From NCBI GenBank assembly GCA_038503065.1, contig JBCAMK010000011.1, positions 1,178,001-1,242,000 of the forward strand: a DNA stretch of 64,000 bases, read 5' to 3'. The notes below the pieces were generated by a model. It had not been told where the DNA came from. It searched no databases and saw only the letters and a list, made by a program, of their open reading frames with translations. Of this stretch, positions 10,956 to 22,835 are shown piece by piece. This stretch comes from Paragyromitra xinjiangensis. Its lineage: Eukaryota; Ascomycota; Pezizomycetes; Pezizales; Discinaceae. Position numbers and translations under genes: made by a program. The first letter of the stretch is position 1. Each line of letters opens with the position of its first letter.

Positions 10956-13815
10956 TCATGAATAGTTTATTCTTGGAGGGCCAAATCTCATAGGTGCCGT
11001 TGGCATTGACCCTACTCCAAGTGTCCCATCATTTTCTTCTTTCATTCTCCTCAACCCACCATCTGGTGCTTCAACTTCCCGCCCATACATCCTCACTTCT
11101 CCAGGAGTTGGGCTCCCTAAATCAATGATTCTTTGTGGCGGTGGAGGCCCTTGGTGTGATTCCATGCTGTTAGCTCGGGCGTATAGATTGAGATGTTGTT
11201 GTTGAGATGGCTGAGAAAGAGGATGTGATTGAAGCCCGTGTGCTGAGTAGTATTGTAGTGGTCGTTGGGGTTGTTGCGATTGCATATGATTATGTACATG
11301 TTGAGGGGAGCGGTTTGCATGCGAGTGCCCGTTGCCGATGGAAAGTGCAAGGGCAGGTGGTGGGCGGGGTGAAGGATGTTCCAATTTTATACCATCGTTT
11401 TGTAACAACGACGGTAGTGGAACGTGTGAAGGTTGAGGATGGCCAGGGTTCATGGTTCCTTGTGCAGATGGGACACGCTGTTTAAGGTAAGGAGGCTGCT
11501 CAGGCTGATTGGGTACTCCTGACGCGGCATGTCGTCGACCATGATGATGATGAATATGTACGTGAGGATGCGAATGGGTCTGGGCAGCCTGAGGTGCAGG
11601 AGATGGCGGTGAGGGATGTGTCGGGGCCCAATGAATAGGTTGGGGTCTTTCATAATGATCATCGAGCATTCGGTCGCGTACGACAGGCGGTACGGTTGCA
11701 CTTGCCCGCACAGGTACACGTGGAGCGATCTGCAAAAGGAACGTTAGAATTCTACCCGTGGCTGCACATCCTTGTATCCAAAAAAGGATACCAAGCGAGA
11801 AAAACCGGGGAAACAAGAACTTACACCGATAGCTTCTAGATCTTCCGCCCTCTCTTCCTCGGATGCACCTAAGACATCTGGCGCAGCTGGAAACCCAACA
11901 TGCTTAGAAATTCCAGCTAAAAGTGCAACTTCCCAGTTATACTGCCGTCGGTGCTGGATTCTAGTGCTTGCACGATCTGGTATCCGATAGGTGTATTCTA
12001 GAACGTCGTGTTACTACGACCTCGCCCACACAAAAAGGACCAAAACAAGACGAACCTGAAACCAAAGTATCACCAGCTCTCCGCTCCCTTTGTATATGAT
12101 ACCATAATTCGCTACATTTATGAAGGGTGGTTTCTCGCAGTTCCCTTACTCGTTGAAAATATTGCGAATGCACCTGTGCCTTGCTGACTCGGGTTGCGGT
12201 ATCCAGCGATTCCATTCCATATTTGTACTGTGCATCCGCCAACCTTACTCTTTCATCTAATTTCTGGTCGATACAAGTTTTCTGGGCGACATATTCAGGA
12301 TGAGTGCCATCTTGAATCATCTTCATCTCGATCTCAACCCTTCGGAGTTTTTCGGAATAAATTCTGCAGCCGAGTGTCAACTAATCTTGTTTACGTCATA
12401 GCAAAGTTTCGCTTAGCCCTCACCTATCTTTGAGATGCGCAAAAACACGTTCTATTTCCGCGAGTTCTTCCATGGCTGCTTTTTTCCTCAACGCACGCTC
12501 GACATCTGTATTTCCGTTAGTAAAAAACCCCTAAATATGAAAAAAAAAAACCCCCCCCAAACTAACCTTCATCATCCACCCCAATCACATCGACAGTATC
12601 GCCAGGCTCTTCTTCTGGTGGTACTGGAACCGCGACATCTGTGTTCTCTTCCATCTCCACTTCAGGAACACGTTCAGACTCTTGTTCCTGGTCCAAATTG
12701 CTATCCGATTCTTCAACAGTGGGAGTAGCCACCTTGACCACCTTCACCGCTCGAACATCTTTACCATTAGCTACAATTATTGGTTGGGCATCCTGGTGGA
12801 CTCCATTCACAACAGGAGGCTCCTCTTCATCTACATTTGATTTCTTCCCTTCAATGATTATCGTACTGCTTATTTCGGGTGCTTGGGGTGTATGTGATTT
12901 TTTCTTCTGAGGCGGGGTTACCGGCCTAGTTTTCGGTTCTTCTGTAGGTCGTACAATTGGTGATTCGATTATTTCTCTTTTCCGCTTCTTACTAGGACTC
13001 GAGTGTGTGGGTGTTGAGGGCGTAGAATCACCAGCAACGTCATCCGCGAATGCATCCTCCTGGTCGAGAATGACGTCTTTCCTAGCCGGCATCTCGATCG
13101 CGATTGCTGATGTGGTAGATGAAGAATCTTTCCTACTATGCACGACAAGTTTAGGTCTTTGCTTTTGCGGGGAATTGTGTAATCGTTCGGTTTCCGCCTC
13201 CGAATCCTCGCCAATGTCGCTGAGGCTGGACTCGGAGTCGCGGTCTGAAGCGTGACCGTTGTGTTTTCGTCTGGTGCCTGAAAGAGAGGGACGAAGCGGG
13301 CCGTTTAAGTTTTCCAGAGCTCCGACGGTGAGAGTTTGGGTTTCGACTGTTGTTGTAGTGTCTAGTGCCATTCGATCAGTGAGGACCGGCACTTTGGGGT
13401 CTTCCGTGGGGCCTTCAACGCGGCGGTCGAGTAGCTTCTGCGCTGCAGACCGAGGGTGGGAGCGGGAGCGGTTGGTGAGAGGAGATAGGATGACTGAGGG
13501 AGGTTCGGAGGATAGAGGGAGAGAATTTGTTGAACGCGTTCGTTTTCGGGACCGCCGTCCTGCTGTATTAGGAGGTAGGGGAGTCTTTGGTTAGATTCCT
13601 GAGAGGTTGGCCGACTTGTGAGAAGGAGGGGAGAGAAAGGGAATCCTTTTTGAGAAAGGATGAGAGGATGTGGGATGATGAGGAAGAGGATGGGATGAAG
13701 GAGGTGGTGGGGGGAAGTGGGGAGGGGGAGAGTGAGGAAGAGGACCCGTACCAGATTCTTCCAGAGCTATAGTGGAGGGACGAGATCTGCTGCCGCGTTT
13801 GAGAACTGGTGTCAT
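10956..13815 (-). CDS. SDS3: Sds3-like transcriptional regulator (Rpd3-type HDAC complex subunit)
   Basis: Predicted 798-residue nuclear protein. Exons are 13815-13752, 13562-12567, 12505-12424, 12363-12056, 11997-11825 and 11729-10956; every junction keeps phase. Exons 3-5 rebuild the Sds3 domain: ALRKKAAMEELAEIE, IYSEKLRRVEIE, GTHPEYV, then a long helical region (QKLDERVRLADAQYKYG) and RELRETTLHKC. This coiled coil lets Sds3/Dep1/BRMS1 proteins dimerise in Sin3-Rpd3 complexes. The N-terminal 350 residues are acidic and disordered. The C-terminal 258-codon exon is rich in His, Pro and Gln (VHIHHHH). Exon 1 joins exon 2 only by removing a CT-rich intron that holds an in-frame stop. Sds3 versus Dep1 orthology is not settled here. 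Confidence 0.85.
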
Positions 13816-15266
13816 GCTATGAGCAGCGGATGAGGTGAGATGGCAGCGAGCGGGTAACGAGACAGAAGAGGAGAGCAGGAGCAGCAGGAGCAGTAGCGAA
13901 GGACGGAGACGTCTAGCGGAAGGATTGAGAATGGCTAGAGCAAGTAGACGCACGTAGAGCCGCCCAAACAAGAGTCGTGCGGGAGAGAGACCGAGACGGG
14001 AAGCGGAGAATTCAGAACTGGAAAATTCGATGCGTGGGAGAGGAGGAGGGAAGATCGGACTCAGACTCAAGGACGAGTGCTGGTGAGGAGAGAAGAAAGG
14101 GTTAACGGCTAGGGCGAGACTGGAGAAAGAGTGAGAGAGTGAGAGAGTGAGTGTGGGTGAGTGGGTGGGTCGACAGTAGAAGGGGAAGGCAGACAGACCG
14201 ACTGGCAACTGACTGGCACAGGCAGGCGGAGATCTCTGATCCGTTGGAGAGTTTGGCCTCTGCTGATGACGACAGGCACCCGGAAGAAGACTGCGACGGC
14301 GGCGGGGAACAAACGCTGAAGCCGATGGCAGTCGAGGAGACCCGTAGTTGCTGTTCTGTTGCTGGTGCTGGTGCTGGTGGGGGAAGGTTGTTTCGTGGAG
14401 GAGTCTACAAACAGCGAGAAGAGGAAAACAGCGCGGAGGACCACCGCCGGGGAATGAATTGCATACATACTGACGGGAAACACAACCACTTACTGGGCAG
14501 GAACCCAGTAGCAACAGCAGCAGCACCAACTCTACTCTCCTATACCCACTCACTCCCCATGTACGCAATCTTCACTTCCACCATAACACTTGCAGTCGCT
14601 ACATGTATTCCTTCTTTCCGCATTTTGCATACATGTATGTAAATAATACTCGTGCGTACATAGAGCAGCTACATACATACACACTTACATAGGCGGCGGC
14701 GACGGTGCTTGGTTCCTCTTCTGTCTGTCCATTCATCCAAAACTCTCCCCCACAACCCCCAATATCATCTCTCCCTCCCTCTATCTATCTATCGCCTCCC
14801 AGATTCTTTCCCTTCCTTCCCTCTTGCGCACAATCCAATCCCAGACAACCCGCACACAGACACCCAGTGTCACCCACACCCACACATTCGCGCATCCCAG
14901 CAGAAGCAAGCAGTCTACGGGCGGAACAGGCGAAACGGGGTGGTTCTGCTTGCCGGCGCCAGTGCCAAGATCCCGGGGCAGCAGAGAAAGGAAAATCGCA
15001 GGAGAAAGAGAATCTGTGTTTGTGTGCGCTAACGTCAACACGGCCAAGTCCGTCTATACAACGCCATTGTCACGCGCGCTCAAATCATCTTTTTTTATCC
15101 GGCCCGCCTGACGCCTCCAGGAACCCCTGCTAAGAATTTTCGAATCCCCGTCCGAGGTCAGTTCGGACAAACTCTGTACGAACAGCGACAGAGAGAAAAA
15201 AACACATCATCGTCCAATTATTTATCTTACCCCGCCATCTCCCAACCCCGCCCGATATAACCAGTG
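13816..15266. promoter_or_regulatory. Divergent SDS3/NOP12 promoter region
   Basis: A 1.45-kb spacer between divergent start codons. It holds CTATC microsatellite units at about 14,781-14,793, repeated ACATACAT/TGTATGT words at about 14,600-14,690, and strongly pyrimidine-rich sequence ahead of NOP12. Long open frames here are low-complexity Ser/Pro/Arg translations of the skewed DNA and not genes. Confidence 0.55.
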
Positions 15267-16961
15267 ATGGCCAAAAAGGACAGATCGGAAAAATCATCGA
15301 AGAAGAAGTCAGTTGCGGCTCCTTCCGAAAAAAAAATTGATCCTTCTTTGGCTTCACTTTTCGAATCTTCTGTAGGTATTCTGGAGAAAGAATTCATTTT
15401 TTCGCTTCATTTTTTTCATTTTCTTCATTTCCACCTCTGGTGCAGCGCTGATAGCTTTTATTTAGTTTGGTGCTGTAAAAATACCCGTAAAGCCTGCTCG
15501 AGAATTACCAAAGGAAAAACCAGAGGAGACATCAGAAGGAGAATCAGAGGAATCAGAGGAATCTGGGGAATCTGGGGAATCTGGGGAATCTGAAGAGAAT
15601 GACGACGAAGAATTAGAGGATGCCTCAGACAACGATTCCATCCAGGACCCTAGTCCAGCCATTGAGCAAGAAATCGAGAGCACTAAAGATAGGAAGAAGA
15701 AACGGAAACGACGGGACGAAAATGAAGAGATCGAGGATGTCTATTTGAGGAAGCTGCAGGACGCCGATGACGCAGCAGAGAAGAAAAGGACACAAAAAAA
15801 GCCAAAAACAGAAGGGCAAGACGAGGAGGAAAAAAAGGATAACGAGAGCGATAGCGAAGACGATGAGGACAAGGGGGAAAACGAGGAGTTCCCAATTAAG
15901 CACGAAACTCTTCAATCAGCCAAAGATGTCGAGCTAGAGAAATCTTCAAGAACCGTATTCCTCGGAAATGTCCCTTCCACAGTCCTTTCTTCTAAGGTCA
16001 GTTTCTCCCCGCTAAAACAACACCTACTCATTAACTAACATCCCCACCATAGTCCAACTACAAAGTTCTCAAAGCGCACTTCTCCACTGCCGGCAAAATC
16101 ACCTCCGTACGCTTCCGCTCAATCGCCTTCTCAGAACAAATCCCCCGCAAAGCTGCATTCATAACCCACAAACTGCATGAAAAGCAGCAAACCCTCAATG
16201 CCTACATCGTCTTTGCCACTCCCGCAACAGCTCGTGAAGCGCTCAAGCTCAACGGAGTGGTAGTCCTCGACCGCCACATCCGCGTGGACTCTGTCGCGCA
16301 TCCAACTCCGCATGATGCGAAACGTTGCGTCTTCGTTGGGAACCTCGATTTTGAGGCGCAGGAAGAGAGCTTATGGAAGCATTTCGCGCAAGCAGGAAAG
16401 ATCGAGAGCGTGCGTATCGTGAGAGACGCAAAGACGAATGTTGGGAAAGGGTTTGCATACGTGCAGTTTGAGGTAAGTGATCATTGACCCACCTTTCCTC
16501 ATCCTACCAAACCTGTACTTAACAGTCTTTTCCCACAGGATCCTATGGCGATTGATGAAGCTCTTCTCCTCAACGACAAAAAGATGCCCGGCGACCGCAA
16601 GCTCCGTGTCACACGTGCCAAAACTATCAAACGCAACGCCACCAGACCCTCCGATCGCACTGACCCCCGCGGCCGTCGCCCAGATTTCGCATCGCGTCGA
16701 CATTCTGATAATAAGAATGGTAGTGTCTACCAGCCCAAAGTCGACCCACGAAAACGCGACGTGCTCAGTCGCGCGAATAAGCTTCTTGGAAGAGCTGGTG
16801 CTGCACAGCTAAAGAGTCAGGCCGACGTATTCGAGGGACTGAGAGCTACGTCGAACACAGATTCGGGGGTCAAGAAGGGCGGAAGTGGAAAGAAGAGTGG
16901 AAAGCCGAGGGCGAGAGCGGCAGCGAGAGCATCCGCGTGGAAGGGGAAGCAAAAGAAATAA
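15267..16961 (+). CDS. NOP12: Nucleolar RNA-binding protein Nop12
   Basis: 492-residue nucleolar protein needed for 25S rRNA processing in yeast. Exons are 15267-15371, 15466-15996, 16053-16472 and 16539-16961. The Lys/Ser-rich start leads into [12 protein letters not shown], conserved in Nop12. An acidic low-complexity region follows, with ESGESEE units coded by a GGAATCTG tandem repeat at about 15,540-15,600. A basic KKKRKRRDE stretch and a first RRM (TVFLGNVP, split by intron 2) come next, then a second RRM with RNP2 CVFVGNLDF and RNP1 KGFAYVQF. The tail is basic and Arg/Lys/Ala-rich. Domain order and length fit Nop12 well. It converges on the NUFIP1-like gene, with only 203 bp between the stop codons. 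Confidence 0.93.
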
Positions 16962-17164
16962 GGGGTTAGAAGTCTAATAAATACCAAAACTCGGAGGTGC
17001 TGTAATATACTTTAGAATTCAAGACAAAAGTTTCACTGTTTACCTGGTTAGGTTTATAACTAAGCTACAGCCAGGTGCAACGAGACTAGGTAATGCAAGA
17101 CAAAAGTACTATACAAACATTACATTACGTGATTAGGCATTCAGGTATGATCCATCTACACTTC

Positions 17165-18824
17165 CTACACCTTGGGATCTTCCTCCTGGAGTTTTCCCTT
17201 ATCGGCCAGATACTTGATGACTTGCAGCATCAGCGCATTCTCCTTCTCACGGTCGTGCTCCACAAGCTATCACTCAGTCAGTCACCAACCCTAACCCACA
17301 AACACATCCTTTACCCAAAAGGGCAAAAAATAAAGCAGAAGGGAGGAGCCATACCCGCTGATAGAGGGTCTTTTTCCCGTTATCTTCAACTTTCTTCTCC
17401 TTCCTTTTTGGCTCTCGCGTTTCGTGTCGAAATTTGCATCCATCACCACGATGACACTTTCCGCGAGCCGCGAATATATTACATATGGCGGGCAGCTTCT
17501 TCTTTGATTTTGGCTCATGCTTTCGTCCTGTAGTAGGTGCTTCCGGAAGAGTAGATTTAGTCTTTGTGGAAACAGCTTCAGGGACTTCGTTGTCGGAATC
17601 GGAATCTGACGCATCTGAATTCGAGTCGGTTGCTGCGTCGGGACCTGCAGGGGGGGCTTCTCCCTCGCTGGTGGTGGTGGGGCGCTTGCGCTTCTTAAAG
17701 CTGCTGGGGGAGGCTGTAGAGGGTGGCTCATGGGGGGTTGTGTTTTGGGCTTGCGCTTCCTGAGAGTATGTTAGTTACTGCTCTTCGGGAGTGTTGCGGT
17801 CATAGCTAGAGAATAATTTACCCAGGCCTTTTTCTTAGCTTCCTTTTCGGCTTCCTTCTTTTCCTGTTCTTCTATAATCTTTTTGGCTGTTGGGAAACGG
17901 GCTTTGCGTTCTTTGATCCACGCTTCTATCTCCTCTGGTGTTTCCGGTGGAGCTATGTCCGTTCCTAGTAGTTTTCCCCTGTTCTTAATATTAGTAAAAG
18001 TTCAATACAGATGCTACTGGGATATTAACAAACCCGTTCAAACTCAACCAAGTATCTTCGTCCATATCTGGTCTATCGCCCCTTCGGTTATTCTTCAACG
18101 GCGCTTGTTTGGGCGCCGTTGGTTGCTGCGGTAGTTCAAAGTAGCTATATGATGACTGTGTGGGCCAGCCAGAAGAAATGTCGGTGTAGGAGCAGTTCTG
18201 TGGGGCAACTGGCGAGAGTTCCTGGGGCCACTGTGGTGGTTGAGATTGTGGCGCTAGTGGGTATAGGACGTTGTACTGCTCCTGCGAGTAGGAGAGATAT
18301 GGGCTATCTGGTTGAACAGGAGGCTGTGGAGACGAGGGCCGCCATTTTGGGGGAGGAGTGGGAGGAGTTTGGGATGAGAAGCCTGGTATGTTGTATATAG
18401 AGTTTGCAGGTGGGGTGAAGAATTGGGCTTGGCAGGACTGTTGCGGTATGAGGGTGAGTTGTGGAGGCAAAGGTTGCTGGGCTAGAAATGCCGGGTTGAA
18501 ATGAGTCTGGGGAGGAAACTGAGGTAATGGATGAAATGTTCGCTGTTGCTGATGGGCATAGTATTGCTGGGGAGTTTGAGGATGAGAATTACCCCGCTGT
18601 GGGGATGCCTGGTAATTCGGGTTGGCGTGTCTTCTCCCTCCTCTTCTCCCACTTCTCCCACCTCCGGAATTCCCACCCCTCCCACCATCTCGCCCTCCTC
18701 TATCGTTTCGACCAGCCTGGAACCCACCGCGCTGCCCATTATTGTAACCCGCACGATTAGGCGTCGGAGTAGAACTTGAGGGAGTTGGTGGTGGAGGCGG
18801 TGGGCGGTAAATATAATCCGACAT
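17165..18824 (-). CDS. NUFIP1/Rsa1-type snoRNP assembly protein with CCCH zinc finger
   Basis: Predicted 487-residue protein. Exons are 18824-18030, 17983-17822, 17759-17355 and 17266-17165. The first 265 residues are Pro/Gln-rich with an RGG-like patch (GGRDGGRGGNSGGG). Exon 2 has the NUFIP1 motif TPEEIEAWIKERKARFPT. Exon 3 holds a CCCH zinc finger (C-x8-C-x5-C-x3-H; CNIFAARGKC, then CKFRH). The last exon gives the conserved C-terminal helix EKENALMLQVIKYLADKG. NUFIP1/Rsa1 proteins bridge box C/D snoRNP proteins and the R2TP complex; that role is inferred from the family. Exon 2 could start at 17983 or 17977, since two AG sites lie six bases apart and both are in frame. Confidence 0.85.
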
Positions 18825-19701
18825 GACTCGTGAAGTTTTTCCCGAAATTGCAAAATCTGAGGCTTCACGCGCGAAGCCTTCGGCGGCCCTTCACGTTCGT
18901 TGGGAACGGGCGGGAAAAAAAAAACTTGGCGTTCTCGCTTATGATTCCGATTGTGGAGCGGCAAGCGAGCAGAGCCGCACGCTCGGATCGCCTTGGGCTT
19001 TTTGCTGCTTTTCGGTGATGATGTAAATGTGGTTAGCGTTCGGCTTCCTCCGGTAGGTTCGGTAAGTTGCGGCAAGGAAAATTCCTATCGCTATTTATCT
19101 GCGGGATCATTGGCTTTGTTACCCTACCTTTCTTTGTAGGTGGTGGCCCCTACGGCAAATCATATATCCGTCAGGTATATGTAACAAAGTCACATACGAT
19201 ACTGTATGACGAACAGTGTGACGTAGGTTATATCTTTGTCAATAACATGTGCTCCGCAATGCTGTTAACTTAATATTCTACCACTATCAATGTGACCTCT
19301 TGCGATACATAATTTCTTCCCGTAAGTTGAAAACACTCCCGTTGCACAAATTCTCTACCCCATAGACAAAGTCGTTTTCACGCGCAGCTAATAAAAAAAA
19401 CAGAGAGAAAACAAAGAAAAAAAGCATAGCAAACAACGAGCAGAATTCCAAAAGAGTCACACCATATTGTATCATCAGTGATACCCAACTATTGCCCTCA
19501 ATCTACTTCCATTTTGGAACCATCCTTCTAATTTACTGTTCTGCATATATCGCTAAAGCCCAGCCTAACTTGAACCTAGGTAACATGAATAGGGACTACA
19601 CTATTGTACTGAGATTTGCCTTCTGCTCACTAGCTTAAAATAGTAAGAATCGTCGTTCACCTTCGTTAACTTGGGATACGTACTATGATGGGAACTTCCG
19701 T
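18825..19701. other. Intergenic stretch
   Basis: 877 bp with no supported gene. It should contain the NUFIP1-like promoter on its left side. AT-rich, without recognisable elements. Confidence 0.5.
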
Positions 19702-20470
19702 TCAACCTCTATAGCCAGGATACCCGCCGTAATGAGGACCACCGTTCATCCTTGGTGGCCCGGGATGCGGGCCATGATGAAGACCGCGGTTCATCGGCGA
19801 CCCAGGGTGCGCGCGATGAGGACCGCCACCACCCATCCTTGGTGGCCCAGCATATCCGCCACGATGAGGGCCGCCGTTCATTCTCGGTGGCCCAGGGTGT
19901 GCGCCGTGATGAAAATCACGATTCATACCAGGATTCGGGCCACGATGAGGGCCGCGATTCATCCCCGGTGGTCCAGGATACATGCCATGGGGGCCATGGT
20001 TCATCTCTTGGGGCCCACGATGTGGGCCATGTTGAGGGCCATGTTGAGGACCACGGTTCACAATTTGTGGCCCGCGGTGCATGCCGTGAGGACCACGGTT
20101 CATGCCCTGCGGTCCAGGATGTGGGCCGTTGTGAGGACCGCGATTAATCCCCGGTGGCCCATGGTGCATACCATGGGGGCCACGGTTCATCTCCTGCTGC
20201 CCGGGATGCTGGCCGTAGTTCGGTCCACGGCCCATCCTCGGCCCGCTGGGATGAGGCCCATGGTTCGCTCTCCCTTGTCCAGGATGCCCGCCGTAGTGAG
20301 GACCGTTGTTTCCTCCCGGATGTCTGCTGTGTTGAGAACCCATCCTCGCTGACCAGGATATGTGCTGTGGCGAGAACCGCTGTTTCTTCTCGCTAGCCCA
20401 AAATGCGTACTATGATATGAACCGTTGCAAGATCCCACAAGTTCAGGATACGTGCTGTCCCTTCAGTTTA
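19700..20470 (-). repeat. Minisatellite of about 36-45-nt units; possible Gly/Pro/His-rich repeat protein on the minus strand
   Basis: Imperfect tandem units carry the recurring word GGTTCAT / ATGAACC followed by GGNCCNCA-type triplets. On the minus strand they give a 213-residue open frame (20343-19702) built of units such as MNRGPHHGPHPGPPR and MNGGPHRGGYAGPP. Other frames are also open because the unit lacks stops, so openness alone is weak evidence. Further units continue upstream to about 20,460 but in another frame (GSRHSTYPGQRG), which implies an indel or decay. There is no signal peptide or known domain. It could be a rapidly evolving low-complexity protein gene, a pseudogene of one, or a non-coding minisatellite. 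Confidence 0.55.
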
Positions 20471-21764
20471 TTCTAGGACTAATAAGAGAATTTTCAGGAG
20501 AAAGAAGATACCATTCAGTTAAAGCCAGCAAATATGGTAGCCTTGTTCCCAGAATGGAATTCTGCGTGATGCTATACCAGGCGCGCTAGTCCATATTAGG
20601 CGCTTTTCAACAACTCTATGTGTTTGCTTTTGCAAATCATCACGTAAAATTTAGACTTTATCGGTTACCCCCACGCCTCAAATCTGAGGCATGAATCGAT
20701 CCCGATGGTTTGTTTCTCTGCGCGCAGCCTTACGGGCTAGAAAATCTAAAGTTGGGCGAAAAAAAGTACGGTTATGAGTTTGAGGCTGCCGCACGCTGTG
20801 TCGTGGTGCGCACAGATATAAAAGCAGTACAGGGGGTTTCTAACTATAAAATTCATTACTAGTATTTATTAACGGCGCAGAGCCTCTTTATATGTGAAAC
20901 CAGATGTTCACTTGACTTCTATAGTGCGAAGAAGTGCTAAGGAGCGCGAGGAGATCATACATGTATCCAGTCCTATATCTGATGAGGCTCTGCTATTGCG
21001 ACTAACCGAAAGAAAGAATATTAAAAAATCTGGTTATTATCGATCTGCTTGTGACGAAGGGATAATGTCCTGGAGGTGAAGATCAAACATTGGAAACCCT
21101 TGCTGGACAACGAGCCTACGGGAACTGGTGTTTGGCCGGTTGGGCTAACTTGGAACAAGCTTATGGCAATCCAAAGTCAACCTTAGGTTGGAAAAATTAA
21201 ACGATTCATTGTGAAAACAATTGCACGGTATCGGTAGCATACCTATTGATTTTAGCACCGCTGGTTTCAAAGATGTCTGGTTGCATCATTTTTGTGCTCT
21301 AATATTAGTTCTGAGTTAAGCGAGTATAACTAAATGTACCTCCGGGAACCCAGGCTGCTGGGTCCTGCGACTTAACAGGTGAAACACAAATTCATTGGCT
21401 TGTCGCCGATATCTTGGGAGGTGATATTCTTGGCATCACGTGACATTTATACCTATTTGGTAACTTCGGATCAAGATTACGCCAAGCCATTTGAGATGCC
21501 GTGGGCAATAATATTTGATATTATCGCAGGTGCGGAATATAATCGCCCGGAGCGGGGCCCTCTTTTGTAGAAAGACGTAAAATATTCGCAAGCGCTTGGT
21601 TTGTGGTACGATCTTTTGTCGTAAAGTGAGATTGAACGTTCTGCACAGACGTGCGTCAACAAAGATGGCGCAACAAATTTAGCGACAGCCGCAGACAAGA
21701 CATCCTTGGGCGTTATCAATCTTACTGCATCGCTGAAACTTTTTTACATATCAGCCAGCCATGA
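20471..21764. other. Intergenic, AT-rich stretch
   Basis: 1.3 kb with no supported gene. Short frames such as 20,894-21,079 show no recognisable family. Confidence 0.45.
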
Positions 21765-21845
21765 TTCCTACACGAAGGGTTCTCGGGCCAGTGTATTTCC
21801 CTTAATATCCTCGTATCCCGAATCCAAGCTTACACAACTTCGCCT

Positions 21846-22159
21846 AGAACTCCTCGCTCGTCCTACTACCAACCCGACTACTCACAAGGACCGGCATTGG
21901 TCAGAGCCCGTCGGCCATTTCTTGTCAAGAACGCATTGACTGGTGCTGCCATCGTCGCGCTGACTGCCTCAATCTGTCCGTCTTACTCTTTTCTTGTAAA
22001 ATAGAGCTGCATTGCTGACCCTTTGCAGATATTTATACCATCAAGGCTGTTGCTCAGGATGACTTCGAGGATGTCCCGATACCAGACGCTCCCATTCAGC
22101 AGCCGAAGACGCCTAATGTAGGAACAGGTACTATCAAAAGTGGGCCTCCGGGGAAATGA
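21846..22159 (+). CDS. COA3: Cytochrome c oxidase assembly factor COA3 (5' end unresolved)
   Basis: Two exons are clear: one ending at 21975 and 22029-22159. Together they read RSSYYQPDYSQGPALVRAR, RPFLVKNALTGAAIVALTAS (start of the single membrane span), then YTIKAVAQDDFEDVPIPDAP and a short Pro/Lys-rich tail. This is the COA3/CCDC56 signature, a small inner-mitochondrial-membrane protein that with Cox14 controls Cox1 synthesis and assembly. The intron uses donor GTCCGT and branch GCTGAC. The reading frame is open back to 21765 but contains no ATG after the preceding stop, so a short upstream exon must supply the start. An ATG at 21761 is in another frame, and I found no phase-consistent splice for it. 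It has no close neighbour gene, so no operon-like context. Confidence 0.85.
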
Positions 22160-22835
22160 GCGAATGTGTCGAATTAGGTACTTGCATGAGGACGATATGT
22201 GGAAATTATACATTGAAAGTTATGGGTAATGAGTGGCGGGAAAAGCCATCAATTCTTCATCTTTCGCAAGATTATTATCAAGTGCTTGGAAGAGACTAAA
22301 CTACATCTCAAGTTATCTTACTATATGCGAACGGCAAGAATTACTGTAGAACCGGCAATATCTCAGTTCGTGTGCAGAGGATCTTTTTGTAACAATGACA
22401 TCGTGTTGAGGCTGGTGAGATGTCTTGGCGTAAAACAGCGCCACACAAAGGTTAATGTTGGTTGTCCCGGCGTCGCACACGTCCTCGCGCCTTTCGACAA
22501 AGCCATCAACCTCCCATACTCTTCCCATCGTGTTTTCTCAGGCAGCTAACCCACCCACAGCAATTCACCGTGCCTGAAGCTGGATACATGCTTACTGGGT
22601 TCAAATACGGAGGAAGGGAGTTCTAGTCACTCAAATTTTCTTCTATATTGCCCCTGTAATCTTCTTCAAGTTTCCACCCACTCGGCGTTTTTTTGCACGC
22701 AGTAAATCGAGGATAAAGAAAGAAGCACGCGAGTTGCCAGAGAAAGAATAAGTAACACCCCGCGCAAAAAAACCAAGATAAATCCTCTCCCAACAGTATC
22801 ACAACCCATCATCCAGAGAAGAAGAAGGAAAGACT
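22160..22835. promoter_or_regulatory. Intergenic stretch with the PTA1 promoter
   Basis: 676 bp between the COA3 stop and the PTA1 start. The last 100 bases form an A-rich leader before the start codon. No other element was recognised. Confidence 0.45.

Noticed and set aside
13591..14568. 325-codon minus-strand open frame read as one protein
   Set aside because: The translation is Ser/Pro/Leu low complexity from CT-skewed promoter DNA. Only the MTPVLKRGSR segment from 13,815 is used, as SDS3 exon 1.
19732..20396. Plus-strand open frames across the minisatellite
   Set aside because: They arise because the repeat unit has no stop codon in several frames. Their Arg/Ala/Met-rich translations look less regular than the minus-strand frame.
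19700..20470. CRISPR array
   Set aside because: The units are imperfect and contiguous, without unique spacers, in a eukaryotic genome.
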